Assembly (NCBI RefSeq): GCF_025151385.1
Contig: NZ_CP102287.1
Coordinates: forward strand, 558,001 to 622,000
DNA: 64,000 nt
Direction of reading: 5' to 3'
Origin: Hoylesella buccalis ATCC 35310
Lineage (GTDB): Bacteria > Bacteroidota > Bacteroidia > Bacteroidales > Bacteroidaceae
The notes under the pieces were generated by a model. It had not been told where the DNA came from. It did not search any database and saw only the letters and a program-made list of their open reading frames with translations. Each line of letters starts with the position of its first letter. The stretch's first letter is position 1. Position numbers and translations under genes: made by a program. Shown one piece after another: positions 44,287-54,091 of this stretch.

Positions 44287-44955
44287 ATGAAGAGAATTAT
44301 CTATAGCAAATTCAACAAGGAAGCCATCCACACACTCCCACAAGTTTTATTTTCAGGTCGAATCATTGTCGTGACCACCGAAAAAATGGCAGAAAAAGCG
44401 GTGAAATTCTTGTTGGCTCAAGACATTTTAGGCGTAGATACCGAAACGCGTCCCGTATTCAGAAAAGGACAATCTTACCAAGTTTCATTGTTTCAGGTCG
44501 CTACCAGGGAGATTTGTTTCTTGTTCCGTCTTAATATGTTAGGCATCACTCCAGCCATCAAACTCTTGCTGGAGAACACGAAAACCAAGATGATTGGATT
44601 GTCGTGGCATGACGACTTGTTGATGTTGCATAAAAGATGTGATTTTGAGAAAGGATATTTCATTGATTTACAAGATATTGTCGGTGAACTCGGAATCAAA
44701 GATTTAAGTCTTCAGAAGTTGTATGCAAATATCTTTCATCAAAAGATTAGCAAGCGTCAGCGCCTCACCAATTGGGACCAGGAGAACCTCACAGATAAAC
44801 AAAAGCTATACGCAGCCACTGACGCATGGGCCTGTATCATGTTGTATGAAGAAATACTTAGGCTGAAAGAAACAGGCGATTATACGCTCATACCTGACGA
44901 AGAAGAAAATAACGCTAAACAAGTAAAAGATGACAACCAAAACCATACAGCTTAA
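44287..44955 (+). CDS. 3'-5' exonuclease (RNase D-like DEDD domain)
   Basis: This 222-residue protein has 'ILGVDTETRPVF' (DE of Exo I), 'MIGLSWHDDLLML' (Exo II region) and 'KQKLYAATDAWACIMLYEEI' (Exo III with the Tyr/Asp), the DEDDy set. The HRDC domain of true RNase D is absent. It trims RNA or DNA 3' ends. The ATG at 44287 is preferred over an upstream TTG at 44263 that would lie on the -7 box. It overlaps the RlmI-like gene by 26 bases. Confidence 0.9.
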   Translation: MKRIIYSKFNKEAIHTLPQVLFSGRIIVVTTEKMAEKAVKFLLAQDILGVDTETRPVFRKGQSYQVSLFQVATREICFLFRLNMLGITPAIKLLLENTKTKMIGLSWHDDLLMLHKRCDFEKGYFIDLQDIVGELGIKDLSLQKLYANIFHQKISKRQRLTNWDQENLTDKQKLYAATDAWACIMLYEEILRLKETGDYTLIPDEEENNAKQVKDDNQNHTA

Positions 44956-46114
44956 AAAGGGTAAAGAAGAGTCGCTCAAACGCTTCCATCCCTGGATTTT
45001 TTCTGGTGCAATCCTTCGGATGGATGATGGGATTGAAGAAGGCGAACTTGTCAAAGTAGTGACCTTTCACCGAGAGTTCATTGCGATAGGGCATTACCAA
45101 ATCGGCTCCATCGCTGTGCGAGTATTGTCGTTTAGGGATATCACTATTGACCAAGAGTTTTGGGAGTCAAGACTAAAGGCTGCCCTGAATATGCGCATTG
45201 CCATTGGTATTGCCGACAATCCAACAAACAACACCTACCGATTGGTGCATGGTGAAGGCGACATGTTGCCAGGCTTAATCATTGATTGTTATGGGAAAAC
45301 GGCTGTCATGCAAGCGCATAGCGTCGGAATGCACGTGGAAAGACTGCCTATATGTGAGGCTCTTAGGAGCGTGATGGGCAGTCGTATCGAGCATGTTTTC
45401 TATAAAAGTGAGACCACTTTGCCGTTCAAAGCCGAATTGGGACAACAGGATGGATTCCTCTATGGTGGCAGCGATGACAACGTAGCTATCGAGAACGGAC
45501 TGAAATTTCATGTGGATTGGTTGAAAGGGCAAAAGACTGGCTTTTTCGTAGACCAGCGTGAAAACCGCACTTTGCTGGAAAAATATGCCAAAAACCGCTC
45601 GGTACTCAACATGTTTTGCTACACTGGAGGCTTCTCAGTGTATGCCATGCGCGGTGGGGCCAAGCTCGTTCATTCGGTTGACAGCAGTGCTAAAGCCGTA
45701 GAGTTGACCAATGCGAACATCGAGTTGAACTTCCCGTCGGATGCCAGGCATGCGGCTTTCTGTGACGATGCTTTCAAGTATCTCGACGCTCACGATGCAC
45801 AATACGATCTGGTGGTGCTGGATCCTCCCGCCTTTGCCAAGCATCGGGCGGCGCTACGCAATGCTTTGAAGGGCTATACCCGACTGAACGTGAAGGGGTT
45901 CGAGCGCATCAAGCCCGGAGGAATACTGTTTACGTTCAGTTGTTCACAGGTGGTGACGAAAGAAAACTTTAGGAATGCCGTGTTTACAGCGGCCGCCCAG
46001 GCCAAGCGCAAGGTTCGCATTCTGCACCAATTGCACCAGCCTGCCGATCATCCCATCAACATTTACCATCCCGAAGGAGAATATCTGAAGGGCCTCGTCT
46101 TATACGTTGAATAA
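44930..46114 (+). CDS. Class I rRNA methyltransferase, RlmI-like
   Basis: This 394-residue protein has an N-terminal PUA domain (~5-80, 'FHPWIFSGAI'), a linker and a C-terminal Rossmann methyltransferase with 'VLNMFCYTGGFSVYAMRGGA' (SAM motif I, ~222), 'DLVVLDPPAFAKH' (motif IV, DPP) and 'FSCSQVV' with the catalytic Cys. This layout is that of RlmI, which makes m5C1962 in 23S rRNA. It overlaps the exonuclease gene in front and tilS (8 bases) behind, so three RNA-modifying or processing genes form one operon. Confidence 0.92.
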   Translation: MTTKTIQLKKGKEESLKRFHPWIFSGAILRMDDGIEEGELVKVVTFHREFIAIGHYQIGSIAVRVLSFRDITIDQEFWESRLKAALNMRIAIGIADNPTNNTYRLVHGEGDMLPGLIIDCYGKTAVMQAHSVGMHVERLPICEALRSVMGSRIEHVFYKSETTLPFKAELGQQDGFLYGGSDDNVAIENGLKFHVDWLKGQKTGFFVDQRENRTLLEKYAKNRSVLNMFCYTGGFSVYAMRGGAKLVHSVDSSAKAVELTNANIELNFPSDARHAAFCDDAFKYLDAHDAQYDLVVLDPPAFAKHRAALRNALKGYTRLNVKGFERIKPGGILFTFSCSQVVTKENFRNAVFTAAAQAKRKVRILHQLHQPADHPINIYHPEGEYLKGLVLYVE

Positions 46115-47432
46115 GTTTGAGCATCATATTCAGAACTATATCTCATCTTTGTCATTGCTTCACAAAGATGAGTTGTATCTGGTAGCCCTTTCAGGCGGAG
46201 CCGACAGCGTGTGCCTGCTTCGCTGCCTCAAGACACTGGGTTACCGCCTAGAAGCCATCCATTGCAATTTTCGTTTACGCGGTGAAGAGTCGGATAGGGA
46301 TGAGCTTTTTTGCCAAGAGTTGTGCCGAAAACTTGACATTCCCCTGCATTTGGCGCATTTTGACACGCGCTCTTATGCCGAGTTGCACCATGTGAGCATT
46401 GAAATGGCGGCCCGCGAGCTGAGATACGACCATTTCAAAAACCTTTGTAAGGACATGGGTGCTGGCGGCGTTTGTGTGGGTCATCATCAGGACGACAGCG
46501 TAGAGACCATTTTAATCAACCTGGTTCGCTCAACGGGCATTCATGGGTTGACGGGCATTGCGCCTAAAAACGATTATATATACAGGCCACTACTTTGTGT
46601 AAGTCGCAAAGAGATAACGGATTACCTGCAAAGCATTCAACAAAATTATATCACCGACAGCACCAATTTAGTGCCCGATGTTCAGCGCAATAAAATGCGG
46701 TTGGAAGTGATTCCGCTTTTGGAAAGCATCAATCCAGCGGCACAGCAAAACATCTTACAAACGGCCCTGCGCCTGGCTGATGCTGTGAGTATCCTTGACG
46801 GGTGGATGGAACGAGTGGCCCAATGGAAACCCCGTGGATCTTATTGGTATTTCCACCTCAAGGAGGTTACGCACGAATACATATTGTGGTATTTGCTGAA
46901 AAACCATCAATTCACCTCCAAGCAGATTGACAACATTTATGAAAACAGAAACAACGGTAGCGGAAGAGTGTGGACCTCCAAGACGCACGAGTTGCTGATT
47001 GACCGCGACCAACTGGTGTTGGCGCAGCGCAACAATGAACCACAGAAGCCACTCACCATTCCGGAACCAGGTGTTTACCGCTTTGATACTAAGTTGAAAG
47101 TGAGGCTTTCCGTTATCGCCGCCCCCATATCGGCTCAAACCGTCAAGGATAAACGCTGTGCCTATATTGATTTTGACCAAGTAAGTTTTCCATTAGTACT
47201 CAGACCTGTCCAGCCGGCCGACCGCTTCCAGCCTTTCGGCATGAATGGAACTAAATTGTTGAGCGACTACATGACCGACCGAAAGATGTCGCTGTTTGAG
47301 AAACGGCAGCAACTGGTGCTGACCGATCATCAAGGACATATACTGTGGGTGGTTGAGGAGAGGCTGGCCGATCCCTATAAGATGACAAAAGAAACGCAAA
47401 CGGTTTTAAAAGTAGAAATGCTTCACGAATGA
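46107..47432 (+). CDS. tilS: tRNA(Ile)-lysidine synthase
   Basis: This 441-residue protein changes C34 to lysidine in the CAU-anticodon tRNA-Ile so that it reads AUA. It has the PP-loop 'LVALSGGADSVCLL' near residue 27, the 'VGHHQDDSVETILINL' motif (~130) and the C-terminal TilS domain. The start is TTG overlapping the previous stop; no ATG lies before the PP-loop. The convergent gap to kdsB contains repeat array C. Confidence 0.95.
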   Translation: MNKFEHHIQNYISSLSLLHKDELYLVALSGGADSVCLLRCLKTLGYRLEAIHCNFRLRGEESDRDELFCQELCRKLDIPLHLAHFDTRSYAELHHVSIEMAARELRYDHFKNLCKDMGAGGVCVGHHQDDSVETILINLVRSTGIHGLTGIAPKNDYIYRPLLCVSRKEITDYLQSIQQNYITDSTNLVPDVQRNKMRLEVIPLLESINPAAQQNILQTALRLADAVSILDGWMERVAQWKPRGSYWYFHLKEVTHEYILWYLLKNHQFTSKQIDNIYENRNNGSGRVWTSKTHELLIDRDQLVLAQRNNEPQKPLTIPEPGVYRFDTKLKVRLSVIAAPISAQTVKDKRCAYIDFDQVSFPLVLRPVQPADRFQPFGMNGTKLLSDYMTDRKMSLFEKRQQLVLTDHQGHILWVVEERLADPYKMTKETQTVLKVEMLHE

Positions 47433-47499
47433 ACATCATCTTATCATATACCAGCGGTGCTTCCAACCAATTGAAAACCATGATGATACATAGATGGCT

Positions 47500-47587
47500 T
47501 TAAAAGCATTGAGTTTGGCGTTCAAACTCAATGCAATTGAGCCCCAAACTCAATGACTTTGGCGGCCAAAGTCCATGCTATTGAAAA
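47500..47587. repeat. 22-bp repeat array C (four units)
   Basis: Units start at 47500, 47522, 47544 and 47566. Units 1 and 2 form a perfect 12-bp hairpin (GCATTGAGTTTG / CAAACTCAATGC). Unit 3 is closest to the family consensus (CCAAACTC, AA, TGACTTTG, GCGG). The array fills the spacer between the convergent tilS and kdsB genes. Confidence 0.92.
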
Positions 47588-47606
47588 TCCATCATTAGGA
47601 CATTAG

Positions 47607-48359
47607 TTACTCCACCTGCTGCAAATGTCCTAAAAAGCGTTCGGCCCGCTCCAAATCTTCGGGTGTATCTATTCCTACAGTCTCAATGTCAGTGAGACCA
47701 ACCTTGATACGATAACCATTCTGCAACCACCTTAACTGTTCCAAACTTTCGGCCAATTCCAACGAAGATTGCGGCAGCTGTGTGATTTCCCTGAGAACAT
47801 CCCTGCGGTAAGCGTAAATGCCCAGATGCTTTAAAAAAGGATATTGGCTCATCCACTCGTCACCTTTTTTGTTTCTGATGAATGGGATGACCGACCTTGA
47901 GAAATACAGCGCATACCCATCTTTATCCACCACAATCTTAGGTGAGTTGGGATTTTCCAGCGCCTCCTGGCTTTCAAACCGTTTTCCCAGCGTTGCTATT
48001 TGCGTCTTGGAGTCGTCGAAGCAATGGCACAACGTTTCTATTTGCTGTCGCTGAATGAAAGGCTCGTCGCCCTGAATGTTGAGCACAACGTCACACGTCA
48101 GTCCCAATTGCTCTACTGCTTCCTCGATTCTGTCTGTTCCACTTTGATGGTTAGGGCTGGTCATCACCGCTTTTCCGCCAAATGCTGTGACGGCATCAAA
48201 GATGCGCTGGTCGTCAGTTGCGACGAAAGCATCTTCCAATACCTGTGAAACCTGTTCGTACACCCGTTGGATAACGGTCTTGCCACCCAGCATGGCCAAA
48301 GGCTTTCCGGGGAAACGGGACGACCCGTAGCGCGCCGGTATGATACCTGTAAACTTCAT
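47607..48359 (-). CDS. kdsB: 3-deoxy-manno-octulosonate cytidylyltransferase
   Basis: It activates Kdo to CMP-Kdo for lipid A-core assembly. It has 250 residues; 'IPARYGSSRFPGKPLAMLGGK' (start, residues 6-26), 'NIQGDEPFI' (~95) and 'LGIYAYRRDVL' (~180) are typical. The minus-strand TATCTTTG at 48382-48389 is a likely -7 box, divergent from the MORN gene promoter. Confidence 0.97.
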   Translation of the reverse strand: MKFTGIIPARYGSSRFPGKPLAMLGGKTVIQRVYEQVSQVLEDAFVATDDQRIFDAVTAFGGKAVMTSPNHQSGTDRIEEAVEQLGLTCDVVLNIQGDEPFIQRQQIETLCHCFDDSKTQIATLGKRFESQEALENPNSPKIVVDKDGYALYFSRSVIPFIRNKKGDEWMSQYPFLKHLGIYAYRRDVLREITQLPQSSLELAESLEQLRWLQNGYRIKVGLTDIETVGIDTPEDLERAERFLGHLQQVE

Positions 48360-48408
48360 AAAAAATCTAATTTAAGACGTACAAAGATACTAAATAATAC
48401 TAATAGTC

Positions 48409-48439
48409 TTTGCTGTCTCAGTAAAAATAAGTACTTTTG
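48409..48439 (+). promoter_or_regulatory. Promoter of the MORN-repeat gene
   Basis: TTTG at 48409-48412, a 19-bp spacer and TACTTTTG at 48432-48439, 26 bases before the GTG start. Confidence 0.75.
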
Positions 48440-48465
48440 GACGGTACAACAAAACCCGTTATCAC

Positions 48466-49599
48466 GTGAAGAAAGAACTATTATCCATCATATTGTTACT
48501 ATTTCCATTCTATGTTTTTGCCCAAAAACTCACCTTGGGCTCTTGTACAATATCCGAAGGCGAGGGCAAAGCTCGCGTCACTGGACAATACAAAGGTGAA
48601 ATGTCTGGCGGTAAGCCTCAGGGGAAGGGCAACGTGCTATACAGCAATGGCAATACTTACGAGGGCGAGTTTGTAAAAGGCAGACGACAGGGGTATGGCA
48701 TCTATACGTTTGCCGATGGAGAAAAATATGAAGGTCAGTGGTTTCAAAACCAGCAGCACGGACGGGGCACCTATTATTTCGCAAACAACAACAAGTATGT
48801 GGGATTGTGGTTTCGCGACTATCAGCAAGGTCACGGTGTGATGTATTATTACAATGGCGACCGCTATGAGGGTAACTGGTATCAAGACAAACGCCAAGGC
48901 AAGGGAACTTACACCTTTTCTACGGGCGCCTATTACAAAGGGCAGTGGAAAGATGATGAGAAAAGTGGCAAGGGATACTTTGATTGGGGCGATGGTTCCA
49001 GCTATGACGGTCAGTGGCAGAACAATGTGCGTGAAGGAAAAGGACTTTACAAATATGCCGACGGCGACGTCTATTCAGGCGACTGGTATGGAGATATCCA
49101 GAACGGAAAAGGTATCTATAAATTCCAAAACGGCGACTTGTACGAAGGCGAATACGTTGACGGCGAACGAACTGGAGAAGGCATCTTCCGTTTGGCCAAC
49201 GGTGATAAATATACCGGAACGTTCAAAGATGGCGAGAAAAATGGTGTGGGAACGATGACATGGGCCAATGGCGACCGCTACACCGGGTTGTGGAAAAATG
49301 ACTTGCAGAACGGCAAGGGGAAGTTGGTGAAGAAGAATGGCGATGTTTTTGAAGGTGACTTTAAGGCCGGGAAGGTGCATGGTGAAGTGATTATTCACTA
49401 TGCTGACGGCAGCAAATACAAGGGTACGTTCAAGAATGGCAAGCGCAATGGCCCTGCCATAGAAGAAACTAAAGACGGCAAGCGATTTGAAGGGTCGTAT
49501 GTAGACGATGCCAGAGACGGCAAGTTTGTAGAGAAAGATCGCAATGGAAAGATTCTTCAGCGTGGGCATTACGAACGTGGTCGTCGTTATGTGGATTAG
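48466..49599 (+). CDS. Secreted MORN-repeat protein
   Basis: This 377-residue protein starts with GTG, has a signal peptide 'MKKELLSIILLLFPFYVFAQ', then about 13 MORN repeats of 23 residues ('YEGEFVKGRRQGYGIYTF' is one) up to ~360. MORN arrays form an extended beta ladder used in lipid or protein binding; location would be periplasm or cell surface. The repeats are regular enough that recombination between them could vary their number. glgB follows 43 bases on. Confidence 0.9.
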   Translation: MKKELLSIILLLFPFYVFAQKLTLGSCTISEGEGKARVTGQYKGEMSGGKPQGKGNVLYSNGNTYEGEFVKGRRQGYGIYTFADGEKYEGQWFQNQQHGRGTYYFANNNKYVGLWFRDYQQGHGVMYYYNGDRYEGNWYQDKRQGKGTYTFSTGAYYKGQWKDDEKSGKGYFDWGDGSSYDGQWQNNVREGKGLYKYADGDVYSGDWYGDIQNGKGIYKFQNGDLYEGEYVDGERTGEGIFRLANGDKYTGTFKDGEKNGVGTMTWANGDRYTGLWKNDLQNGKGKLVKKNGDVFEGDFKAGKVHGEVIIHYADGSKYKGTFKNGKRNGPAIEETKDGKRFEGSYVDDARDGKFVEKDRNGKILQRGHYERGRRYVD

Positions 49600-49642
49600 A
49601 CATTTCATATATATCAACATCCTATATTAAGTCAGGTCTATC

Positions 49643-51712
49643 ATGAAAAATAATACATCACACCACCCAAAGGGTGCAGAAACAAAACATCAGGAAGAGG
49701 TAGCGAGTGAGTTGGGTATCATCAAGAATGATCCTTATCTGGAACCTTACGCCAACGCCATCTGCGGCAGGCATGAGCATGCGATGGCAACCCAAAGACG
49801 TTTAACGCAAAACGGAAAGTTTACTTTAAGCGAATTTGCTTCGGGACACCATTATTTTGGTTTGCATCCAACTGCAGAAGGGTGGGTGTTCAGAGAGTGG
49901 GCACCCCATGCGACGGCCATTTATCTGGTTGGTGACTTCAACAACTGGGAAGAACGGCCTGAATATGCCGCCAAGCGTGTTGAGGGAACGGGCAACTGGG
50001 AACTGATGATGGACAAAACTTCCATCCACCATGGTGATCTTTACAAGATGCATGTTCATTGGGAAGGTGGACAGGGTGAGCGCATTCCGGCTTGGGTGAA
50101 CCGCGTGGTTCAAGACAATCAGACTAAGATTTTCTCGGCTCAGGTATGGTGTCCAGAGGTTCCTTACGCATGGAAGACAACCAACTTTAAAGCCTCCAGA
50201 GATCCGTTGTTCATCTACGAATGCCACATAGGCATGGCGCAGGATGCCGAGAAGGTTGGTACATACACCGAATTCAAGGATTATGTGCTGCCGCGCATCG
50301 TGAAAGCTGGTTATAACTGCATACAGATTATGGCCATACAAGAGCATCCTTATTATGGCTCTTTTGGCTATCATGTCAGCTCATTCTTTGCAGCATCCTC
50401 GAGATTTGGTACACCAGAAGAACTGAAAGAGTTGATAGATGCAGCCCATCAGCAGGGCGTGGCTGTCATCATGGATATCGTGCACAGTCATGCAGTCAAG
50501 AACGTGGTTGAGGGACTGGGTAATCTTGCGGGCGATCCTAATCAGTATTTCTGTCCCGGTGACAGACGCGAACATCCTGCATGGGACAGTTTGTGCTTTG
50601 ATTATGGCAAGGACGAGGTGATGCACTTCTTGCTGTCCAACTGTAAATATTGGTTGGAAGAATTCCATTTCGATGGGTTTCGTTTCGACGGAGTCACCTC
50701 GATGCTCTATTATAGCCATGGATTGGGGGAGGCGTTTACCAACTATTCCGATTATTATAACGGTCACCAGGACGGTGATGCCATTTGTTATCTGACATTG
50801 GCAAACCAGGTTATTCATGAAGTGAACCCAGATGCGATAACTATTGCCGAAGAGGTTAGCGGCATGCCGGGCTTGGCTGCCAAGGTGAAGGATGGCGGCT
50901 TGGGCTTTGATTACCGCATGTCCATGAACATACCCGATTTCTGGATCAAGACCATCAAAGAGCTGAAGGATGAAGATTGGAAACCCAGCTCCATCTTTTG
51001 GGAAATCAAGAACCGGCGTTCTGACGAGCAGACCATCTCGTATTGCGAGAGTCATGACCAGGCCTTGGTAGGTGATAAAACCATCATCTTCAGGCTGATT
51101 GACGCTGACATGTATTGGCACTTCAAGAAAGGTGATGAAAATGCACTGGTTCATCGTGGTATAGCACTTCACAAGATGATCAGGTTGGTTACTGCATCCA
51201 CAATGAATGGAGGTTATCTTAACTTCATGGGAAACGAGTTCGGGCATCCTGAATGGATTGATTTTCCAAGAGAAGGAAATGGATGGAGCCATAAATATGC
51301 TCGAAGACAGTGGAACCTGGTGGACAATCAGGAACTGGATTATCATTATTTGGGCGACTTCGACCGCGCGATGGTCAACCTGTTGAAATCACAGAAGGGA
51401 TTCAACAAAACGGTGGTTCAGGAGATTTGGCATCATGATGGCGATCAAATATTGTGCTACATGCGGGGAGATTTGGTGTTTGTGTTTAACTTCTCGCCCT
51501 CCCAATCATTTGTTGATTATGGCTTTCTCGCTCCGGCAGGAAGCTATCAAGTTGTGTTGAATACGGATGATCCCCAGTTTGGCGGTAATGGTTTGACAGA
51601 TGATAGCGTGGAGCATTTGACCAACTTCGACCCTCTGTACGAAGAAGCAAACAAGGGGTGGCTTAAATTATACATCCCGGCACGCAGTGCTATGGTCTTG
51701 AAAAAAAAGTAA
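49643..51712 (+). CDS. glgB: 1,4-alpha-glucan branching enzyme
   Basis: This 689-residue enzyme makes alpha-1,6 branches in glycogen. It has an N-terminal CBM48 (~75-165, 'VFREWAPHATAIYLVGDFNNW' region), then a GH13 barrel with 'DIVHSHAVKN', the nucleophile Asp in 'DGFRFDGVTSM', the acid Glu in 'ITIAEEVSG' and 'YCESHDQALVGD', and a C-terminal beta domain. No other glg gene is nearby. It is the short eukaryote-like branching enzyme type common in this phylum. Confidence 0.95.
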   Translation: MKNNTSHHPKGAETKHQEEVASELGIIKNDPYLEPYANAICGRHEHAMATQRRLTQNGKFTLSEFASGHHYFGLHPTAEGWVFREWAPHATAIYLVGDFNNWEERPEYAAKRVEGTGNWELMMDKTSIHHGDLYKMHVHWEGGQGERIPAWVNRVVQDNQTKIFSAQVWCPEVPYAWKTTNFKASRDPLFIYECHIGMAQDAEKVGTYTEFKDYVLPRIVKAGYNCIQIMAIQEHPYYGSFGYHVSSFFAASSRFGTPEELKELIDAAHQQGVAVIMDIVHSHAVKNVVEGLGNLAGDPNQYFCPGDRREHPAWDSLCFDYGKDEVMHFLLSNCKYWLEEFHFDGFRFDGVTSMLYYSHGLGEAFTNYSDYYNGHQDGDAICYLTLANQVIHEVNPDAITIAEEVSGMPGLAAKVKDGGLGFDYRMSMNIPDFWIKTIKELKDEDWKPSSIFWEIKNRRSDEQTISYCESHDQALVGDKTIIFRLIDADMYWHFKKGDENALVHRGIALHKMIRLVTASTMNGGYLNFMGNEFGHPEWIDFPREGNGWSHKYARRQWNLVDNQELDYHYLGDFDRAMVNLLKSQKGFNKTVVQEIWHHDGDQILCYMRGDLVFVFNFSPSQSFVDYGFLAPAGSYQVVLNTDDPQFGGNGLTDDSVEHLTNFDPLYEEANKGWLKLYIPARSAMVLKKK

Positions 51713-51722
51713 ACACCTCCTC

Positions 51723-52883
51723 TTGATCACACAGTCTATAGCTCGTTTGAATGATACGTTGTTGATACGTTGGGTGAGCAGCATTCTCTTTTGTTGCTTT
51801 ACTTTCGTGTATCTATATGTGTACCAAGCTGATGTTTTGGCCGTGGCGCAACATATACTGTCAGAGGGAAAAACCTCTTACCATGCTGGTGTCGGGGCAA
51901 TATTGATTACCTTGACACTCTATCTGGTGCACCTTGGCGTATCTTATTTTTGTCGTCCTTCAGGAATAGGGTACTCGCTTACCTTTTTCCCCTCATTACT
52001 ACTGCTGACGATTCTGACAGATATTAGTGATAACATTGACCGCAACTTCTCGTTGGGAGGATGGTGGATAGCGGCACCTTTGCTGCTGTTGGCCTATGGA
52101 GGCCTGATGTGGGTTCTCAAGAGAAACAGGCACCAAGTGGAAGAAGGAAAAGCGTATGAGGTGTTTGTGCATCTCTTGTGGCAAAATATCATGTCGCTGG
52201 GCGTGATGTTTGTGCTGGTAGGTCTGTTTAGTAATCATGACGTGGCATTTCATGAGCGCGCAAAAATGGAACAGGCTATCGTCAACAAGGAATACAAAGA
52301 TGCGCTGGAGGTGGGGAAAAACAATTTGAAAACCGATTCAAACCTTGTGATGCTGCGTGCTTATTGCTTGTCAAAGACGCATAAAATGGGGGAGAGTCTG
52401 TTTGAATATCCTTTGATGGGCGAGTCTCAATCGCTGCTGCCAAATGGCAGTTCAGTGAGAATGTTGATGACACCAGATAAAGACGTGTATCGTTACATCG
52501 GTGTCATACCTAGACAGCAGATGCCTGTCATGCGCTATTTGAAACTCATCACGGAGAGCAGAAAGGCCAAGAAACCAGCCGGAGATTATTTGTTATGCGG
52601 CTATTTGTTGGATAAAAATTTGGACAAGTTTGTGGTTCATCTTCCTCGTTACTATCATGTTGACAGCTTGTTGCCTAAACATTATCGTGAGGCATTAGTG
52701 CTTTATACCCATTCGCGTTCAAATCCAAAGCTGGTATATCATGATGCGGTGACAGATGCGGATTACAGAGATTATCAGGATTTGGAAAAAAAATATCCCG
52801 AAAAGATGGTCAGACAAACCAAAATTCGGGATATCTATGGGAAAACATATTGGTACTACTTTCATTATCACCAAAAGAAGTGA
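51723..52883 (+). CDS. DUF6057-like membrane protein
   Basis: This 386-residue protein has about five hydrophobic segments in residues 15-185 followed by a soluble C-terminal half with TPR-like helices ('MEQAIVNKEYKDALEVGKNN'). It resembles the DUF6057 family of Bacteroidota membrane proteins (family call from memory). The TTG start lies 10 bases after glgB; a later start would cut into the first helix. Confidence 0.7.
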   Translation: MITQSIARLNDTLLIRWVSSILFCCFTFVYLYVYQADVLAVAQHILSEGKTSYHAGVGAILITLTLYLVHLGVSYFCRPSGIGYSLTFFPSLLLLTILTDISDNIDRNFSLGGWWIAAPLLLLAYGGLMWVLKRNRHQVEEGKAYEVFVHLLWQNIMSLGVMFVLVGLFSNHDVAFHERAKMEQAIVNKEYKDALEVGKNNLKTDSNLVMLRAYCLSKTHKMGESLFEYPLMGESQSLLPNGSSVRMLMTPDKDVYRYIGVIPRQQMPVMRYLKLITESRKAKKPAGDYLLCGYLLDKNLDKFVVHLPRYYHVDSLLPKHYREALVLYTHSRSNPKLVYHDAVTDADYRDYQDLEKKYPEKMVRQTKIRDIYGKTYWYYFHYHQKK

Positions 52884-52933
52884 GTGCCAATGTGCCTGAT
52901 GAGTTGGGAACACCCCTTAGGTGCAACCTCTTG

Positions 52934-53401
52934 TTATTTCACTGCATTTAATGCTTTTACCCAATCGGTGTCAATGGAAAACTGCGTGATGAATTTTTCA
53001 TTGTCAACATATGCGTAGGTGATTTCTTTCTCCGGATCGTTAAAAAGAGGATTTTGAACGGTGGCATTTTTGAATCGAGCCATCAAGATTTCTTTGTCCT
53101 GCTTATTGGATGAGCGAGCCAACCGCTTGACATAGCTATTGACAAAGTCAATCATGGCATTGGTCTGTTTCCCCAATTCCAACTCGGTGAAATGGTCGTT
53201 TTGCGCCGCTTTCGTGATAAGGTAGAAGATAGCATCGGCCTTGAAAGTGGCTATTTTCCGCTCTTCCAAGTTTCTTTTCGTATCATTTTTGATGGCTTCA
53301 GCCTGGTGCATGATGCGATTTACTTCATTGTAAATTTCTTGTGACATGGCATTCACTGCAAATGTGCAGGTGAAAGCGAGTAGCATAATGATTTTTTTCA
53401 T
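52934..53401 (-). CDS. Hypothetical secreted protein
   Basis: This 155-residue protein has a signal peptide 'MKKIIMLLAFTCTFAVNAMSQ' and a helical body with 'MHQAEAIKNDTKRNLEER' and a short acidic-aromatic end. No membrane anchor beyond the signal, no catalytic motif; family not recognised. Probably periplasmic. Convergent with the DUF6057-like gene; ruvC lies upstream on the same strand after 84 bases. Confidence 0.75.
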   Translation of the reverse strand: MKKIIMLLAFTCTFAVNAMSQEIYNEVNRIMHQAEAIKNDTKRNLEERKIATFKADAIFYLITKAAQNDHFTELELGKQTNAMIDFVNSYVKRLARSSNKQDKEILMARFKNATVQNPLFNDPEKEITYAYVDNEKFITQFSIDTDWVKALNAVK

Positions 53402-53485
53402 AATTCTCTTATGTTTTTTGTTCTTGTTCTTAATTTGATATAATTGGGTGGTTATGAATCTTTTGAATGTTCTTTTGTCGTTCTG

Positions 53486-54079
53486 TTACTTGGTAGACGA
53501 TTGTGAAAGTCTGTTTTTATTCTTATTGATAAAGTCTTTCCAGCCGTGGTACTTGTTGTCTGCGCTGGGTCTTCCCATCTGAAGAAAATGGCAATAGGCA
53601 GCCCCGAGGGCGTCTGTAGCGTCCATGAAATGCGGCATTTCGCTTTGATTTATTTTCAAAAGTCTTTGAAGCATCCCAGCCACTTGTTCCTTACTGGCCT
53701 GACCTTGACCAGTGATAGCCATCTTAATCTTGAGCGGAGCATATTCATGAATGGGTACATCGTGGTGAATGGCCGCAGCGATGGCCACTCCTTGGGCACG
53801 TCCCAACTTTAACATGGACTGCACGTTTTTTCCGAAGAAAGGTGCTTCAATGGCCATCTCATCGGGTAGATATTCATCAATAATGCCAGTGATACGATCA
53901 AAAATATGTCCCAATCGAAGGTAAGGGTCATCAGTCTTTCGCATGTCAATCACCCCCATGGCTACCATGGAAGGCTTTCTTTCAAGAATCTTAATGACGC
54001 CATAACCCATTACATTGGTACCAGGATCGATTCCCAGTATCACTTTTTCTTTGATTTGCTGTTGTTGGGGAGTTGTCAT
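53486..54079 (-). CDS. ruvC: Holliday junction endonuclease RuvC
   Basis: This 197-residue resolvase has the catalytic acids in '[14 protein letters not shown]' (Asp ~18), 'EAPFFGKN' (Glu) and '[13 protein letters not shown]' (two Asp). It cuts four-way junctions after RuvAB migration. The N-terminal Gln-rich ~12 residues are not conserved. The neighbouring MBL gene ends 12 bases before its start. Confidence 0.96.
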   Translation of the reverse strand: MTTPQQQQIKEKVILGIDPGTNVMGYGVIKILERKPSMVAMGVIDMRKTDDPYLRLGHIFDRITGIIDEYLPDEMAIEAPFFGKNVQSMLKLGRAQGVAIAAAIHHDVPIHEYAPLKIKMAITGQGQASKEQVAGMLQRLLKINQSEMPHFMDATDALGAAYCHFLQMGRPSADNKYHGWKDFINKNKNRLSQSSTK

Positions 54080-54091
54080 TGCGTATTCGTT

